DNA of 64,000 bases from Oceanobacillus oncorhynchi (GCF_000821065.1 NZ_CDGG01000001.1:3720001-3784000), one strand, 5' to 3'; positions 17,266 through 27,231 are shown, counted from the first letter of the stretch. Notes: generated from the letters alone by a model not told the origin. Program-made: numbers and translations.

Positions 17266-18072
17266 TTATTTTTTATCAAATTGAGATTGAAGGAGTTTCT
17301 CCATTAACCCTGGAAATAAGCGATACAGAATACTGCCAGCTTCCATCCACCACGGCATATTGATTTCTCTTCTATTAGAAAATAAAGAATGCACTACCTT
17401 TGAAGCTACTTTTTCAGGAGAAAGCATATACTTTTCTACATTCTGCTGGTATTTGCCCTCCTTATCAGCCATCTCAAAAAAGTTTGTTTTCACCGGGCCC
17501 AGATTAACAGAAGTGACCGTCAGGCTGCTTCCCCTTGTCTCTTGTCTGAGTACATTTGTAAAGCCCAGCATCGCATGTTTAGACGCAGCATATCCTGCTG
17601 CTTTTGGTGTTGGCAATTTTGCAGCCTGAGAAACAATATTAATAATATGCGATTTCCCTTTAAACTGCAGAAAATGTGGCAGGAAGGCTTTTGCATATTG
17701 CATCCCTGCTAAAACATTCACCTGAAACATTTCCTCTACCTCATCCATATTTAATTCTTCGATTGAATCAAATACACCAAAGCCTGCATTATTGATTAAT
17801 CCATGAATACGCTTCTCTGTCTCCAACATATCATTAATCTGTTCTTCAATTGCTTCCCTTGAAAATCTGTCAATGGGATAAACCCTGCAAATGCCGTTAT
17901 TTGCTTCTATTTCATCTGCTAATTCTTGCAGCAATTCTTGTGACCTTGCGATTAAAATAGGTATGCCGCCATGAGCAGCGATTTCTATAGCAATCCCTCT
18001 TCCAATTCCTTTTGATGCACCGGTGACAATAATTTTTTTATCTTTAACAAAATGATTTCTTCCTATTCTCAT
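17266..18072 (-). CDS. Short-chain dehydrogenase/reductase (YqjQ-like)
   Basis: SDR of 268 residues, classical type with a C-terminal extension. It has the cofactor motif TGASKGIG near residue 18, NNAGFG, the serine in IVSQAAK and the YAASK catalytic motif. The C-terminal 30 residues hold a hydrophobic, amphipathic stretch (GSILYRLFPGLMEKLL), suggesting membrane association as in DHRS7/YqjQ-type enzymes. The substrate is unknown. It is divergent from the phosphodiesterase gene. ATG with TAAGGG about 10 bases upstream. Confidence 0.85.
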   Translation of the reverse strand: MRIGRNHFVKDKKIIVTGASKGIGRGIAIEIAAHGGIPILIARSQELLQELADEIEANNGICRVYPIDRFSREAIEEQINDMLETEKRIHGLINNAGFGVFDSIEELNMDEVEEMFQVNVLAGMQYAKAFLPHFLQFKGKSHIINIVSQAAKLPTPKAAGYAASKHAMLGFTNVLRQETRGSSLTVTSVNLGPVKTNFFEMADKEGKYQQNVEKYMLSPEKVASKVVHSLFSNRREINMPWWMEAGSILYRLFPGLMEKLLQSQFDKK

Positions 18073-18258
18073 ATTTATCGACCCTTACTTCATATAATGA
18101 TTTAAAGTGTGTGACCTTGCTTTCAAAGTGTGAACATCATTTATTAGATGGATATCCTGTGTTTATATATATTGTACAACGAAACAATCCTCCCGTACAC
18201 TGGTTTAAACATTGACTTACGGGGGAAAATCTAACACAATAAGATTGGGGGTGACACG

Positions 18259-19002
18259 ATGACGTCCATTATCGCACACCGGGGTGCAAGCAATTATGCC
18301 CCTGAGAACAGTTTCCCGGCTTTTGAGCTTGCTTACGAGATGAAGGCTGATGGCATTGAAACAGATGTCCAATTAACAAAGGATAATATTCCTGTCCTTT
18401 TTCATGATGAAGGTTTGCAGCGTATTTTTGGAGTAAAAGGATGGATTACTCAATTTACGCTGGACGAGCTAAAACAATTAGACATGGGCAAATCCTTTCA
18501 CACTGAATTTGCAGGAACACGGATCGTAACACTGGAGGAATTTCTAATCTGGATCAAAGATAAACCTTTGATTCTTCATTTAGAATTAAAAAATAATAAA
18601 ATTGCACATAAGAATCTGGAGAAAATTACATATCAGCTTATTAAACAATATCAAATGCTGGACCGGACATACTTTTCTACATTCTCTGATACCAGTATAA
18701 CGCGCCTGGCAAGTTTTGATGAAATTTCAAATATCGGTTGGTTAACCAAGCGATCAAGAAGAGATTTATTAGCATATGCCTTGTCTATCGGCGCAACAGC
18801 CGTTCATATAAAACACACGCTGCTGCGTCAGCAGCTCATAAATGAAGCGATGAAAAACGGGATTCCGGTAAGAGTGTATACGGTGAATTCAACCCGGCTT
18901 TTAAATCGATGCTTTTCTTACAAAGTAAATAGCATATTTACTGATGTACCCAATCGGGCGTTTGCTGTACGCAAAGCATTATATCGCAGTTTTTTGTCTT
19001 GA
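18259..19002 (+). CDS. Glycerophosphodiester phosphodiesterase
   Basis: Hydrolyses glycerophosphodiesters to glycerol-3-phosphate and alcohol. It has 247 residues with no signal peptide, so it is cytoplasmic (UgpQ/YqiK type). The GDPD motif is intact: HRGASNYAPENS at the N-terminus with the catalytic His and the EN metal ligands, IETDVQLTKD, and the second catalytic His in VLFHDE. The C-terminal VYTVN-x-FTDVPN pattern is typical. ATG follows a strong GGGGGTGA site. The gene lies ahead of rnz in the same direction. Confidence 0.93.
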   Translation: MTSIIAHRGASNYAPENSFPAFELAYEMKADGIETDVQLTKDNIPVLFHDEGLQRIFGVKGWITQFTLDELKQLDMGKSFHTEFAGTRIVTLEEFLIWIKDKPLILHLELKNNKIAHKNLEKITYQLIKQYQMLDRTYFSTFSDTSITRLASFDEISNIGWLTKRSRRDLLAYALSIGATAVHIKHTLLRQQLINEAMKNGIPVRVYTVNSTRLLNRCFSYKVNSIFTDVPNRAFAVRKALYRSFLS

Positions 19003-19102
19003 TTGAAGAGCGCTTCCTAATTTTTGACCTTCTGCGTTGATGATTGTCGTATATTTGGGTAAAATTTTAAATTATAATATAATATTAAGGTGAGATTGAA
19101 AC

Positions 19103-20020
19103 ATGGAAATTACTTTCTTAGGCACCGGAGCAGGACTTCCTTCTAAAGAAAGGAATGTAACAGCCGTTGCACTCAGCATGCTGCAAGAATTAAATGAAGT
19201 CTGGTTGTTTGATTGCGGAGAAGCCACGCAGCATCAGCTTCTTCATACTAAAATTAAACCGGGAAAAATAAATAAAATCTTTATTTCCCATATGCATGGC
19301 GATCATATTTATGGATTACCGGGATTTCTCAGCAGCCGTTCATTTCAGGCAGGCGCAGACAGACCATTAACCATTTATGGTCCGGAGGGTTCAAAGGAAT
19401 TTATCCAAGCTGCTTTGAAATTAAGCTATACGCATTTAACGTATCCTCTTACTGTTATAGAGATAAAAGAAGGACTGTTATTTGAAACGGAAGCCATCGA
19501 AGTATATGCAAAAAAACTTGTCCACGGTGTACCAAGCTTCGGTTTCCGTATTGTTGAAAAAGACAAGCCAGGTGAGCTTCTTGTAGATAAATTAAAAGAA
19601 AAAGGGATACGTCCCGGTCCAGTTTACGGCGAAATAAAAGAAAAACCTTCTGTCACTCTGGAAGATGGCACGATAATTTACCGTTCTGATTTTATCGGCT
19701 CGCCCAAAAAAGGAAGGGTTATTTCGATTCTTGGGGACACCACCTATCAGGCGGCGCATAAAGAATTTGTAAAAAATAGCGATCTGTTAATTCATGAAGC
19801 AACCTTTGCTGCAGATAAAGAGACACTTGCAGAGGACTATTTTCATTCAACAAATATACAAGCCGCTAAAATAGCGCTTGATGCAGGATGTAAACAGCTA
19901 ATCTTGACACACATATCTTCAAGATATCAATTTTCAGATATGGATGCGTTTCTGGAAGAGACAAAAGAAGTATTTTTGAATACATCCATAGCCGGCGATT
20001 TTAGTGTGTTTCAATTATAG
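19103..20020 (+). CDS. rnz: Ribonuclease Z
   Basis: tRNA 3' endonuclease that removes the trailer of pre-tRNAs lacking encoded CCA. It has 305 residues, the short RNase Z form. Metallo-beta-lactamase motifs are all present: [13 protein letters not shown] (HxHxDH, about residues 61-73), the exosite arm in the middle, and the distal His in LTHISSRY, with the aspartate in ILGDTTY. An AAGGTGAG site precedes the ATG. Confidence 0.95.
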   Translation: MEITFLGTGAGLPSKERNVTAVALSMLQELNEVWLFDCGEATQHQLLHTKIKPGKINKIFISHMHGDHIYGLPGFLSSRSFQAGADRPLTIYGPEGSKEFIQAALKLSYTHLTYPLTVIEIKEGLLFETEAIEVYAKKLVHGVPSFGFRIVEKDKPGELLVDKLKEKGIRPGPVYGEIKEKPSVTLEDGTIIYRSDFIGSPKKGRVISILGDTTYQAAHKEFVKNSDLLIHEATFAADKETLAEDYFHSTNIQAAKIALDAGCKQLILTHISSRYQFSDMDAFLEETKEVFLNTSIAGDFSVFQL

Positions 20021-20080
20021 TTTGTGCATCGTTTACAGCTTGCACATCCTCTTGAAGTGAGAAAGGGAGAGACAGATTTG

Positions 20081-21460
20081 ATGACCTTACAAGAAAACTA
20101 TCAGCAAATTGTTGATGATCATCGAAAATATATTGATCAAGGAAATACCGTTGATTATACGTTTCGTAAACAACAATTAGAAAAAATCAAAAAGATTTTC
20201 AAAGATAATGAAGAAGAGATATATGATGTATTAAAAAAAGATTTAAATAAACCTGATCATGAAATAATACTTACGGAGATTGGCATTATTCAAAGCGAAT
20301 TGGAAGTAGCCATTAAAAATCTCCGCTACTGGATGCAGCCTGAAAAAGTTGCCTCTCCATTAACGCATAAAGGCTCGAAAAGCTATATTATAAAAGAACC
20401 GCTCGGTGTTGTGCTCGTTATTGCACCATGGAATTATCCTTTACAATTATCATTAGTACCTGTTATCGGAGCGATTGCAGCAGGTAACTCAGTTATTCTA
20501 AAGCCGTCTGAACATGCTCCGCATACATCCGATTTTCTTGCCAGAATCGCAGAAGAGCATTTCGACCCGTCTTATTTCACTGTTGTTCAGGGTGCTGTCG
20601 AAGAAACAACAGAGCTGTTAAAACAGCGTTTTGATCACATTTTCTTTACTGGAGGAAGTGCAGTTGGAAAAATCGTGATGCGGGCCGCAAGCGAGCATTT
20701 AACTCCGGTAACGTTAGAGCTGGGCGGAAAAAGTCCTGCAATTGTAGATGAAGATGCAAACATCCAATTGGCAGCTAAACGAGTTGTATGGGGAAAATAT
20801 ACAAATGCCGGTCAGACCTGTGTGGCGCCGGATTATTTATTAGTACAAGAATCTGTTAAATTCAAGCTTTTAAAAGCAATGAAAAAGCAAATAAAGTCTT
20901 TATTTGGCAAGAATGTACTCCAGGGTGAAAATTATTCAAGAATCATAAATCTGGATCATTTTAACCGCTTAAAAGCATTTTTAAATGAAGATCATATTGT
21001 TCATGGCGGAGAATATAATGATGAAGAATTAATCATTGAACCTACTATTCTTGATAAAATAGATTGGGAAGACCCTATTATGCAAGAAGAGATATTTGGA
21101 CCGATTCTTCCCGTATTATCCTTTGAGAATATAGAGGACGCCCTTTCGTTGATTAAATCAAGAGAAAAACCATTAGCACTATACTATTTTGGAGAAAATC
21201 CGAGAATGCAGTCTCAGGTAATGGAATACGTTTCATTTGGCGGCGGTTCTATCAATGATACATTCTTCCATTTAGCAAACCCGTATCTTCCGTTTGGCGG
21301 AGTCGGGCAGAGCGGAATGGGAAGCTATCACGGGAAAGCCAGCTTTGATACATTTTCACATCAGAAAAGCATCTTAAAACAAACAACGAAATTTGATTTG
21401 CCATTCCGTTATTCGGGCGGTACGGTTACTTCAAATATTTTGAAGAAATTCTTATCTTAA
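20081..21460 (+). CDS. Aldehyde dehydrogenase, class 3-like
   Basis: NAD(P)-dependent oxidation of aldehydes, probably medium- or long-chain or aromatic; substrate not known. It has 459 residues from the ATG at 20081, with GGGAGA upstream; the alternative TTG one codon earlier cannot be excluded. Features: cofactor segment FTGGSAVGK, the catalytic Glu in LELGGKSP (about residue 208), the catalytic Cys in NAGQTCVAPDY and the EEIFGP motif. Length and the C-terminal PFGGVGQSGMG stretch fit the ALDH3/YwdH group. It starts about 60 bases after rnz, so co-transcription is likely. Confidence 0.92.
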   Translation: MTLQENYQQIVDDHRKYIDQGNTVDYTFRKQQLEKIKKIFKDNEEEIYDVLKKDLNKPDHEIILTEIGIIQSELEVAIKNLRYWMQPEKVASPLTHKGSKSYIIKEPLGVVLVIAPWNYPLQLSLVPVIGAIAAGNSVILKPSEHAPHTSDFLARIAEEHFDPSYFTVVQGAVEETTELLKQRFDHIFFTGGSAVGKIVMRAASEHLTPVTLELGGKSPAIVDEDANIQLAAKRVVWGKYTNAGQTCVAPDYLLVQESVKFKLLKAMKKQIKSLFGKNVLQGENYSRIINLDHFNRLKAFLNEDHIVHGGEYNDEELIIEPTILDKIDWEDPIMQEEIFGPILPVLSFENIEDALSLIKSREKPLALYYFGENPRMQSQVMEYVSFGGGSINDTFFHLANPYLPFGGVGQSGMGSYHGKASFDTFSHQKSILKQTTKFDLPFRYSGGTVTSNILKKFLS

Positions 21461-21466
21461 AAAAAC

Positions 21467-21515
21467 AAAAGCCTTGATTTTATTCTATTTCAATAGATAT
21501 AAAATCAAGGCTTTT
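21467..21515. terminator. Terminator overlapping the 3' end of dinB
   Basis: AAAAGCCTTGATTTTAT (21467-21483) pairs over 17 bp with 21499-21515, and the loop adds TCTA/TAGA. The right arm encodes the last three codons and stop of dinB on the other strand. One hairpin therefore serves both convergent genes. Confidence 0.88.
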
Positions 21516-22758
21516 TATAATCATCTAGGAAATCTTTTTGAAAGCTTGTCCGTGGCTGCTGTTTGTCCTTCTCTTCATTTTTTAAAGATAAAAATATATC
21601 TTTTCCGTATTTATCCGTTAATGCTTCCATGGTTTCGTAGAGCTTTTCTTTTTTAGCGTTATCGCGGTAAGTAAACAAATCAAGCTGTTCTCCTACTTGA
21701 CTCTTCTCCTCTACACTTTGCAAAGAGACACCCAATAGCCGTACAGGCTCTTCATTCCAATGTTTTTTTAATAGCTCCTTTGCGACAAAAAGAATATCTT
21801 CTTTTTCATCGATATACCCTTGCAATGTTTTACTGCGCGTAATCGTTTGATGGTTGTGAAAACGAATCATTAATTGAACGCTTTTTCCTGTCGCATTTTT
21901 TCGTTTCACTCTTCTTGCTACATTGTCGGTAAGCTGGCCTAACAGCTGGTGAAGTTCATCCCAATCTGTTGAATCATGAGCCAATGTCTGTGAGCTACCG
22001 ATACTTTTGAAATCATGTACCGCTTCTGGATCCACAATCCGATAGTCTATTCCATTGGCCAGGTTCTTCATTCTTTCTCCATTAACCCCTAATAGCTGCT
22101 TTAATTGATAGACATCATGTACAGCTAAATCACCGATTGTATGAATAGATACTTTTCGAAGTTTTTCAGCAGTCTTCTTCCCGATTCCGTGCATTTCTTC
22201 AATTGGAAGTGGCCATAATACGTTAGATAATTCCCGCTTTCGAAGGATAGTTATTCCTAAAGGTTTTTTCATATCTGACGCCATTTTTGCCAGAAATTTA
22301 TTCGGGGCAATACCAAGACTGCATGGGATATCCAGCTCTTTTAATATCCGCTGCTGCAGGTAATTAGCTATTTCTACCGGCGTTCCGAATCCTTCCGTAT
22401 CAGTAATATCCAGGTAGCCTTCATCAATCGAAACCGGCTGGACGAGCGGTGTAATTTCTGAAAGCATCTTAAAAATAGCCCGGGACGCTTCCCGGTATCT
22501 GTCAAAATTAGGCCGCATCAATAATAAATCGGGGCATAATTTTTTTGCCTGCCACACGGGCATCGTCGTTTTCACGCCTTTTGCTCTGGCTTCATAGCTG
22601 CTTGTAACAATAATCCCCTTCCGCTCTTCCGGGTTTCCGGCGATTGCAATCGGCTTTCCTTTTAATTCCGGATTATGCGCCATTTCTACCGAAGCATAAA
22701 AGCAGTTCATATCTATATGGAAGATAACTCGTCTTTTCGAATTGACCGGCTGTTCCAT
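21505..22758 (-). CDS. dinB: DNA polymerase IV
   Basis: Y-family error-prone polymerase for lesion bypass. I place the start at the ATG at 22758 (417 residues), just after AGAGGTG; the longer open frame runs into the neighbouring gene and lacks a site. Catalytic motifs are intact: HIDMNCFYASVE (first Asp, steric-gate region), SSYEARAKGVKTTMP, and SIDEGYLD (paired Asp/Glu). HhH and little-finger domains follow. The C-terminus carries a QLDLF-type sliding-clamp-binding motif (EQLDLF). The gene follows the M20 peptidase gene and resembles YqjH of B. subtilis. Confidence 0.94.
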   Translation of the reverse strand: MEQPVNSKRRVIFHIDMNCFYASVEMAHNPELKGKPIAIAGNPEERKGIIVTSSYEARAKGVKTTMPVWQAKKLCPDLLLMRPNFDRYREASRAIFKMLSEITPLVQPVSIDEGYLDITDTEGFGTPVEIANYLQQRILKELDIPCSLGIAPNKFLAKMASDMKKPLGITILRKRELSNVLWPLPIEEMHGIGKKTAEKLRKVSIHTIGDLAVHDVYQLKQLLGVNGERMKNLANGIDYRIVDPEAVHDFKSIGSSQTLAHDSTDWDELHQLLGQLTDNVARRVKRKNATGKSVQLMIRFHNHQTITRSKTLQGYIDEKEDILFVAKELLKKHWNEEPVRLLGVSLQSVEEKSQVGEQLDLFTYRDNAKKEKLYETMEALTDKYGKDIFLSLKNEEKDKQQPRTSFQKDFLDDYKKP

Positions 22759-22855
22759 CATAACACCTCTATTCTTAACAAAAGAAGAACACACTCCATC
22801 ATGGAATGCATTCTCCTTTTTCACAGAAAGCCGCTCCAAGAATGGAAGCTTTATC

Positions 22856-23977
22856 TTATTTTGCTGCGATTTTAACAATTTCCACAACAAATTCAGTTAC
22901 TTTCACAAGATCTTCCACTTTAATCCGCTCATTGGTCGTATGAATCTCCTCGTAGCCAACTGCCAGATTAACGGTAGGGATTCCATACCCTGCAATCACA
23001 TTGGCGTCACTGCCTCCGCCACTCTGTTCTAATTTACTTTCTCTGCCGATTGCTTTTGCAGCTTCTCTGGCAACTTCAACCACCTGATCTCCCGCTTTAA
23101 AATGATAGCCGGGATAAGCGATTGCTATCTTTACATCAGCGGAACCGCCAAGCTCTTCAGCAGCCTCTTCAAAAGCTGCTTTCATTTTCTCGACCTGTTT
23201 TTCCATCTTCTCTTCAGACAAGGAACGTGCCTCTGCTAAAATTTCTACATGATCTACAACAATATTTGTCTGTTTGCCGCCCTCAAAGCGTCCGATATTA
23301 GCAGTTGTTTCCTTATCAATACGTCCCAAAGGCATTTTAGAAATAGCTTTAGAGGCAATCGTAATGGCAGAAACACCTTTTTCCGGCTCCAATCCAGCAT
23401 GTGCTGTTTTGCCGGTTATGGTTGCATGGATTTTCGCCTGCGTAGGTGCAGCCACAACAATATCACCAACGTTTCCATTACTGTCTAGCGCATATCCATA
23501 ACGAGCATCTAACTTCGAGGAATCTAACGCTTTAGCGCCTACCAGACCAGATTCTTCTCCTACAGTAATAATAAATTGAATCTGGCCGTGAGGAATATTG
23601 TTTTCCTGAAGCACTTTAATCAGCTCAAACATGGCAGCTAAGCCTGCTTTATCGTCTGAACCTAGAATTGTCTCTCCCTCTGAAGAAATCACGCCATCTT
23701 TAATAATTGGATGTATACCCTTCCCGGGAACAACCGTATCCATATGGGAAGTAAAATAAATAGCATCCGCACCGTCTTTGGTTGCAGGCAATGTACAAAT
23801 TAAATTTCCTGCACCATGACCTGTCTGCTCTTTTGCATTATCTTCTTCCACCTGCACACCTAGAGCTTCCATTTTTTTGGTTAAAACCGATGCTATCTCT
23901 CTTTCGAAACCTGTTTCAGAATCTACCTGCACAAGTTCTAAAAATTCATTAACTAATCTTTCTTCATTCACACTCAT
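22856..23977 (-). CDS. yqjE: M20 family peptidase, tripeptidase T-like (YqjE)
   Basis: Zinc aminopeptidase-like enzyme of 373 residues. M20 metal and catalytic residues are visible: TSHMDTVVPG (first metal His and the supporting Asp), ILGSDDKAG (bridging Asp), VGEESGLVGA (catalytic and metal Glu) and the C-terminal HTTNE His. A dimerisation lid domain interrupts the catalytic domain around residues 185-290. Relatives are annotated as peptidase T-like; the substrate is not proven. ATG with a good site. It runs upstream of dinB in the same direction. Confidence 0.9.
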   Translation of the reverse strand: MSVNEERLVNEFLELVQVDSETGFEREIASVLTKKMEALGVQVEEDNAKEQTGHGAGNLICTLPATKDGADAIYFTSHMDTVVPGKGIHPIIKDGVISSEGETILGSDDKAGLAAMFELIKVLQENNIPHGQIQFIITVGEESGLVGAKALDSSKLDARYGYALDSNGNVGDIVVAAPTQAKIHATITGKTAHAGLEPEKGVSAITIASKAISKMPLGRIDKETTANIGRFEGGKQTNIVVDHVEILAEARSLSEEKMEKQVEKMKAAFEEAAEELGGSADVKIAIAYPGYHFKAGDQVVEVAREAAKAIGRESKLEQSGGGSDANVIAGYGIPTVNLAVGYEEIHTTNERIKVEDLVKVTEFVVEIVKIAAK

Positions 23978-24176
23978 TTGCGTAACCTCCTACCTTCTAG
24001 GCTACTATATTTTCTCTTTTTTTTACAGTAGAATGAATTGGAGTCTAAGTTTCTCTCATCCGTTAATTAAAATCCGGAAGAACATTTTAAGAAAAACCAT
24101 ACGATTAGCTTGTCGGATGAATCATTTCACGTTAAAATAGCGGTAGATGATATCGGATTCTAAAGGGGGATATTTC

Positions 24177-24305
24177 ATGGCAGCAAAGCAATCTGTGCAA
24201 AAAAAGCGTTCAAAACGTGAACGCCGCACGAAAATGATTATCTATTTCATGGTCGCTCTAATGCTTATTTCAGCAATTACAGCTGGACTGGCTGCATTTG
24301 TTTAA
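24177..24305 (+). CDS. Prli42-like miniprotein (42 residues)
   Basis: Short gene with an excellent AAAGGGGGA ribosome site 6 bases before the ATG and a 20-bp terminator directly after the stop. The product has a very basic N-terminus (residues 4-19, ten Lys/Arg) and one membrane span (about 21-42: IIYFMVALMLISAITAGLAA). This layout, with the YFMVALML core, resembles Prli42, the miniprotein described in Listeria as the membrane anchor of the stressosome and conserved in Firmicutes. The basic segment here is longer than in Listeria. The call rests on architecture and motif memory; alignment would settle it. Confidence 0.65.
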   Translation: MAAKQSVQKKRSKRERRTKMIIYFMVALMLISAITAGLAAFV

Positions 24306-24309
24306 AAAT

Positions 24310-24354
24310 AAAAGGCTGTGCCAAAATGATTATTTCATTTTGGCACAGCCTTTT
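24310..24354. terminator. Strong bidirectional terminator after the miniprotein gene
   Basis: AAAAGGCTGTGCCAAAATGA (24310-24329) pairs perfectly over 20 bp with 24335-24354, with a 5-base loop. It has TTTTGATATG on the plus side and TTTTATTTTT on the minus side. Confidence 0.93.
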
Positions 24355-24387
24355 GATATGGTTCCAATCTTATGTAAAAAGGAAAAG

Positions 24388-25368
24388 CTAAGCTTCTTTT
24401 TTCCTTTTCTTCCAAGGCGTTACGTCACTTTTTTTGAATTTATTTTTTATAATCAAGTACTCTTCTATTTCATGTAATAATTGAAATAAGTGCGCCCTTG
24501 TTTCAAACGCTTCTCTCGTTTCCGGTAACTCCTCCGCGTGAAATTCCCGCTTTAATTCTTTTAACTGCTCTAAAAAAGTAATTGCTGTATTTCCTGGATG
24601 GACAGCTTTAGATAATCGCTCAAAGAAATCTGCAATCTCAAGGGCAATATGATCTGTCTTTGGAAGATGCGTAACAAGCGGAAGCATTTTCTTCAACAGC
24701 TCAAACTGTCTTTCTCTCATCCTAAAATAATTATAATAGGTATGCTCATTTCGTAATAAATGGTTATCTCTATCCCGGATAACTAACTGTTTTGCTTCAG
24801 CCAGGATATCCTCTGTAGCTGCTATTTCTTTTCCTTGCCACGCGTCATTTTCATCCCGGATATACAAAGAATATTCATATAGAATACGGCTGAAATTCTT
24901 TTCTAACTGTGCTTGCAGCTTCTTTAATTTATTATCCAAGCTTGGCATATAAATATTCAACAGAAGTCCTACCCCCAGCCCAATGGTAATTAGAACGAAC
25001 TGCTCGCCGACCAGAGAAAGTGTTACACCTCCAGAGCCATATAAATTCAGCATGACAACGGAACTGGATGCAATTCCTGGAGTTGCTTTTAATCTAACCG
25101 TTGCTGGAATAAATAAAAGAAGCAGTAAAAATATAGAAATTGTATGATAGCCTATTAATTCAAAAATAACACATGAAAAAACAACGGCTGCTGTACATGC
25201 AATAAACCGCTGCCACGCACTTAAAAAAGAAGATTTTCTCGACGGCTGGATACAGAGAATCGTTAATATTCCAGCGGAAATAAAATTTGAAAGACCAACC
25301 CATTGTGCCAACGAAATTGCAATGGGAGTTCCGATAGCAGTTTTTAGGGTACGATATCCAATTTTCAC
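24388..25368 (-). CDS. yqjA: Aromatic acid exporter family membrane protein YqjA
   Basis: Membrane protein of 326 residues. Four or five hydrophobic spans lie within the first 145 residues, followed by a long cytoplasmic helical domain of about 180 residues rich in Glu, Lys and Leu. This is the layout of the DUF939/ArAE_1 group, which includes B. subtilis YqjA and is related to fusaric/aromatic acid exporters. The transported substrate is unknown. ATG with GGGTGA upstream. It lies just after brxB in the same direction, separated by a small hairpin. Confidence 0.87.
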   Translation of the reverse strand: MKIGYRTLKTAIGTPIAISLAQWVGLSNFISAGILTILCIQPSRKSSFLSAWQRFIACTAAVVFSCVIFELIGYHTISIFLLLLLFIPATVRLKATPGIASSSVVMLNLYGSGGVTLSLVGEQFVLITIGLGVGLLLNIYMPSLDNKLKKLQAQLEKNFSRILYEYSLYIRDENDAWQGKEIAATEDILAEAKQLVIRDRDNHLLRNEHTYYNYFRMRERQFELLKKMLPLVTHLPKTDHIALEIADFFERLSKAVHPGNTAITFLEQLKELKREFHAEELPETREAFETRAHLFQLLHEIEEYLIIKNKFKKSDVTPWKKRKKEA

Positions 25369-25403
25369 CCTTTATAAACCTCCTGATATAAGAATACACA
25401 AAG

Positions 25404-25425
25404 AAGGCTGCCTGATGACAGCCTT
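25404..25425 (-). terminator. Short hairpin between brxB and yqjA
   Basis: AAGGCTG (25404-25410) pairs with CAGCCTT (25419-25425). On the minus strand CTTTG follows, a weak T tract, so read-through into yqjA is likely. Confidence 0.5.
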
Positions 25426-25435
25426 TTAATATCTC

Positions 25436-25867
25436 TTATACTTCTTCGCAATATTGATCAAACAGGCCTTGAAGCTTCGCAGATACTTCCATGGCGCTAT
25501 GTCCTTCAATCTCATTCCGCTCTACCATATCAAGGATTTTTCCGTCCTTAAGCAATGCGAAACAAGGAGAGGATGGCGGATATCCTTCAAAATAAGTTCT
25601 TGCCTGCTCTGTCGCTTCTTTATCCTGTCCGGCAAACACCGTGACTAAGTGATCTGGACGCTTATCATAATGAATCGCATTCCCTGCTGCTGGACGGGCT
25701 ACACCGCCGGCACAGCCGCATGTTGAATTCACCATGACAAGTGTAGTTCCTTCACGAGTCAGCGCGGCATCTACTTCCTCTGCTGTACGTGCTTCCTCAT
25801 AACCTGATTCTGTTATATCTGTTCTTGCAACGTTAACAACATCCTGCATAAATAAATCGAAATCCAT
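25436..25867 (-). CDS. brxB: Bacilliredoxin BrxB (YqiW)
   Basis: Thioredoxin-like protein that removes bacillithiol from S-bacillithiolated proteins. It has 143 residues. The unusual CGC redox motif is present in NSTCGCAGG (about residues 49-57). I prefer BrxB over its paralogue BrxA because B. subtilis yqiW lies next to the bkd genes, as here. The gene is 78 bases after the bkdB stop in the same direction. It implies that the organism makes bacillithiol. Confidence 0.88.
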   Translation of the reverse strand: MDFDLFMQDVVNVARTDITESGYEEARTAEEVDAALTREGTTLVMVNSTCGCAGGVARPAAGNAIHYDKRPDHLVTVFAGQDKEATEQARTYFEGYPPSSPCFALLKDGKILDMVERNEIEGHSAMEVSAKLQGLFDQYCEEV

Positions 25868-25945
25868 TGTACTTCACCCTTTTTACTTAAAATATAATTA
25901 TAGCTTATCAGCTAGCAGTTAAAAATTCAATCTATTCGTGTTGGC

Positions 25946-27217
25946 TTAATAAAGGGTTATAGTTGAGTCGTTCATCCCTTCAAGGATTTCTTTCACACTA
26001 GATAAAAATCTTCCGCATACAAGACCGTCTAAAATACGATGGTCTAAAGAAAGAGATAAATTCACCATATCGCGGGCAGCAAACATATCATTGATAATGA
26101 CAGGCCGTTTTACGATAGATTCGACTTGTAAAATCGCTGCTTGCGGCGAATTGATTACTCCCATTGACGAAACCGAACCAAAGGAGCCTGTATTGTTGAC
26201 AGTAAAGGTACCGCCCTGCATATCCTCCGGTGACAGCTTACCCTGACGTGCTTTGGATGCTAAGGTAGTAATATCACGGGCAATGGCTTTAATCGTTTTT
26301 TCATCTGCATGCTTAATAACTGGAACAAATAATTCTTTGTCTTTCGCCACAGCAATGGATAAATGTATATCTTTTTTCTGAATAATTTTATCTCCGGCCC
26401 ACATGCTGTTTAATTCAGGAAATTCTTTTAAACCTTGAGCCACAGCTTTTACAAAGAAAGCAAAAGGAGTTAACGAAAAGCCTTCCTGCTGCTTAAATGA
26501 TTCCTTTACACTGTTCCGGTATTTTACTAAATCTGTAACATCTACTTCCACCTGCATCCATGCATGCGGGATTTCCTGTGTGGACCGGACCATATTCTCT
26601 GCAATTACTTTCCGGACACCTTTTACAGGGATTTCAATATCTCCTGCTGCGCTTTGGATACTTTCTTTTTGCGCAGCAGGTGTTTCTTTTCCAGCAGCAG
26701 TATCTGATTTCTTTTCTTGTGAAGGGGCTGGTTCTTCTTGCGCAGAAGCACTGCTTCCAATGTGTTTTTCCACATCTTTTCTGGTAATTCTGCCTCCTCT
26801 GCCCGTTCCTTCGATTTGGTTCAAATCAATGCTGTGCTCTTGAGATAAACGTAGTACTGCCGGTGAATATCTTTTTTTCATAGAGCTTTCTGTATTTTCA
26901 GCATGCTCAGCTGTGTCCTTTTCCACTGTATTTGTTTCTTTTTCAGGAGCTGCTTCCGCATCCTCTGAAGCGGCTTGCTCTGTCTCTATATAACAGATTA
27001 GGGAACCAACTTCTACCGTTTCCCCTTCTTCTGCTGCAAGCTCTGTTATTTTACCTGTATAAGAAGATGGGATTTCGGCGTTTACTTTATCCGTCATCAC
27101 TTCAGCAATCGGGTCGTATTTATTCACTTGATCCCCGACGGAAACCAGCCAGGTACTAATCGTTCCCTCTGTTACACTCTCACCAAGCTGAGGCATTGTC
27201 ATTTTTTCCACACTCAT
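25946..27217 (-). CDS. bkdB: Branched-chain 2-oxo acid dehydrogenase, E2 dihydrolipoyl acyltransferase
   Basis: Core subunit of the BCKDH complex, transferring branched acyl groups to CoA for branched-chain fatty acid synthesis. It has 423 residues. One lipoyl domain is at 1-80 (lipoyl Lys in VMTDKVNAE, about residue 44). An acidic then Ala/Pro/Glu-rich linker follows, then a peripheral subunit-binding domain (YSPAVLRLSQEHSIDL, about 118-155), a second linker and the catalytic domain ending in the HRILDG motif with the active-site His. Last gene of the operon, 14 bases after bkdAB. Confidence 0.96.
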   Translation of the reverse strand: MSVEKMTMPQLGESVTEGTISTWLVSVGDQVNKYDPIAEVMTDKVNAEIPSSYTGKITELAAEEGETVEVGSLICYIETEQAASEDAEAAPEKETNTVEKDTAEHAENTESSMKKRYSPAVLRLSQEHSIDLNQIEGTGRGGRITRKDVEKHIGSSASAQEEPAPSQEKKSDTAAGKETPAAQKESIQSAAGDIEIPVKGVRKVIAENMVRSTQEIPHAWMQVEVDVTDLVKYRNSVKESFKQQEGFSLTPFAFFVKAVAQGLKEFPELNSMWAGDKIIQKKDIHLSIAVAKDKELFVPVIKHADEKTIKAIARDITTLASKARQGKLSPEDMQGGTFTVNNTGSFGSVSSMGVINSPQAAILQVESIVKRPVIINDMFAARDMVNLSLSLDHRILDGLVCGRFLSSVKEILEGMNDSTITLY

Positions 27218-27231
27218 ATTTCTACCTCCAA

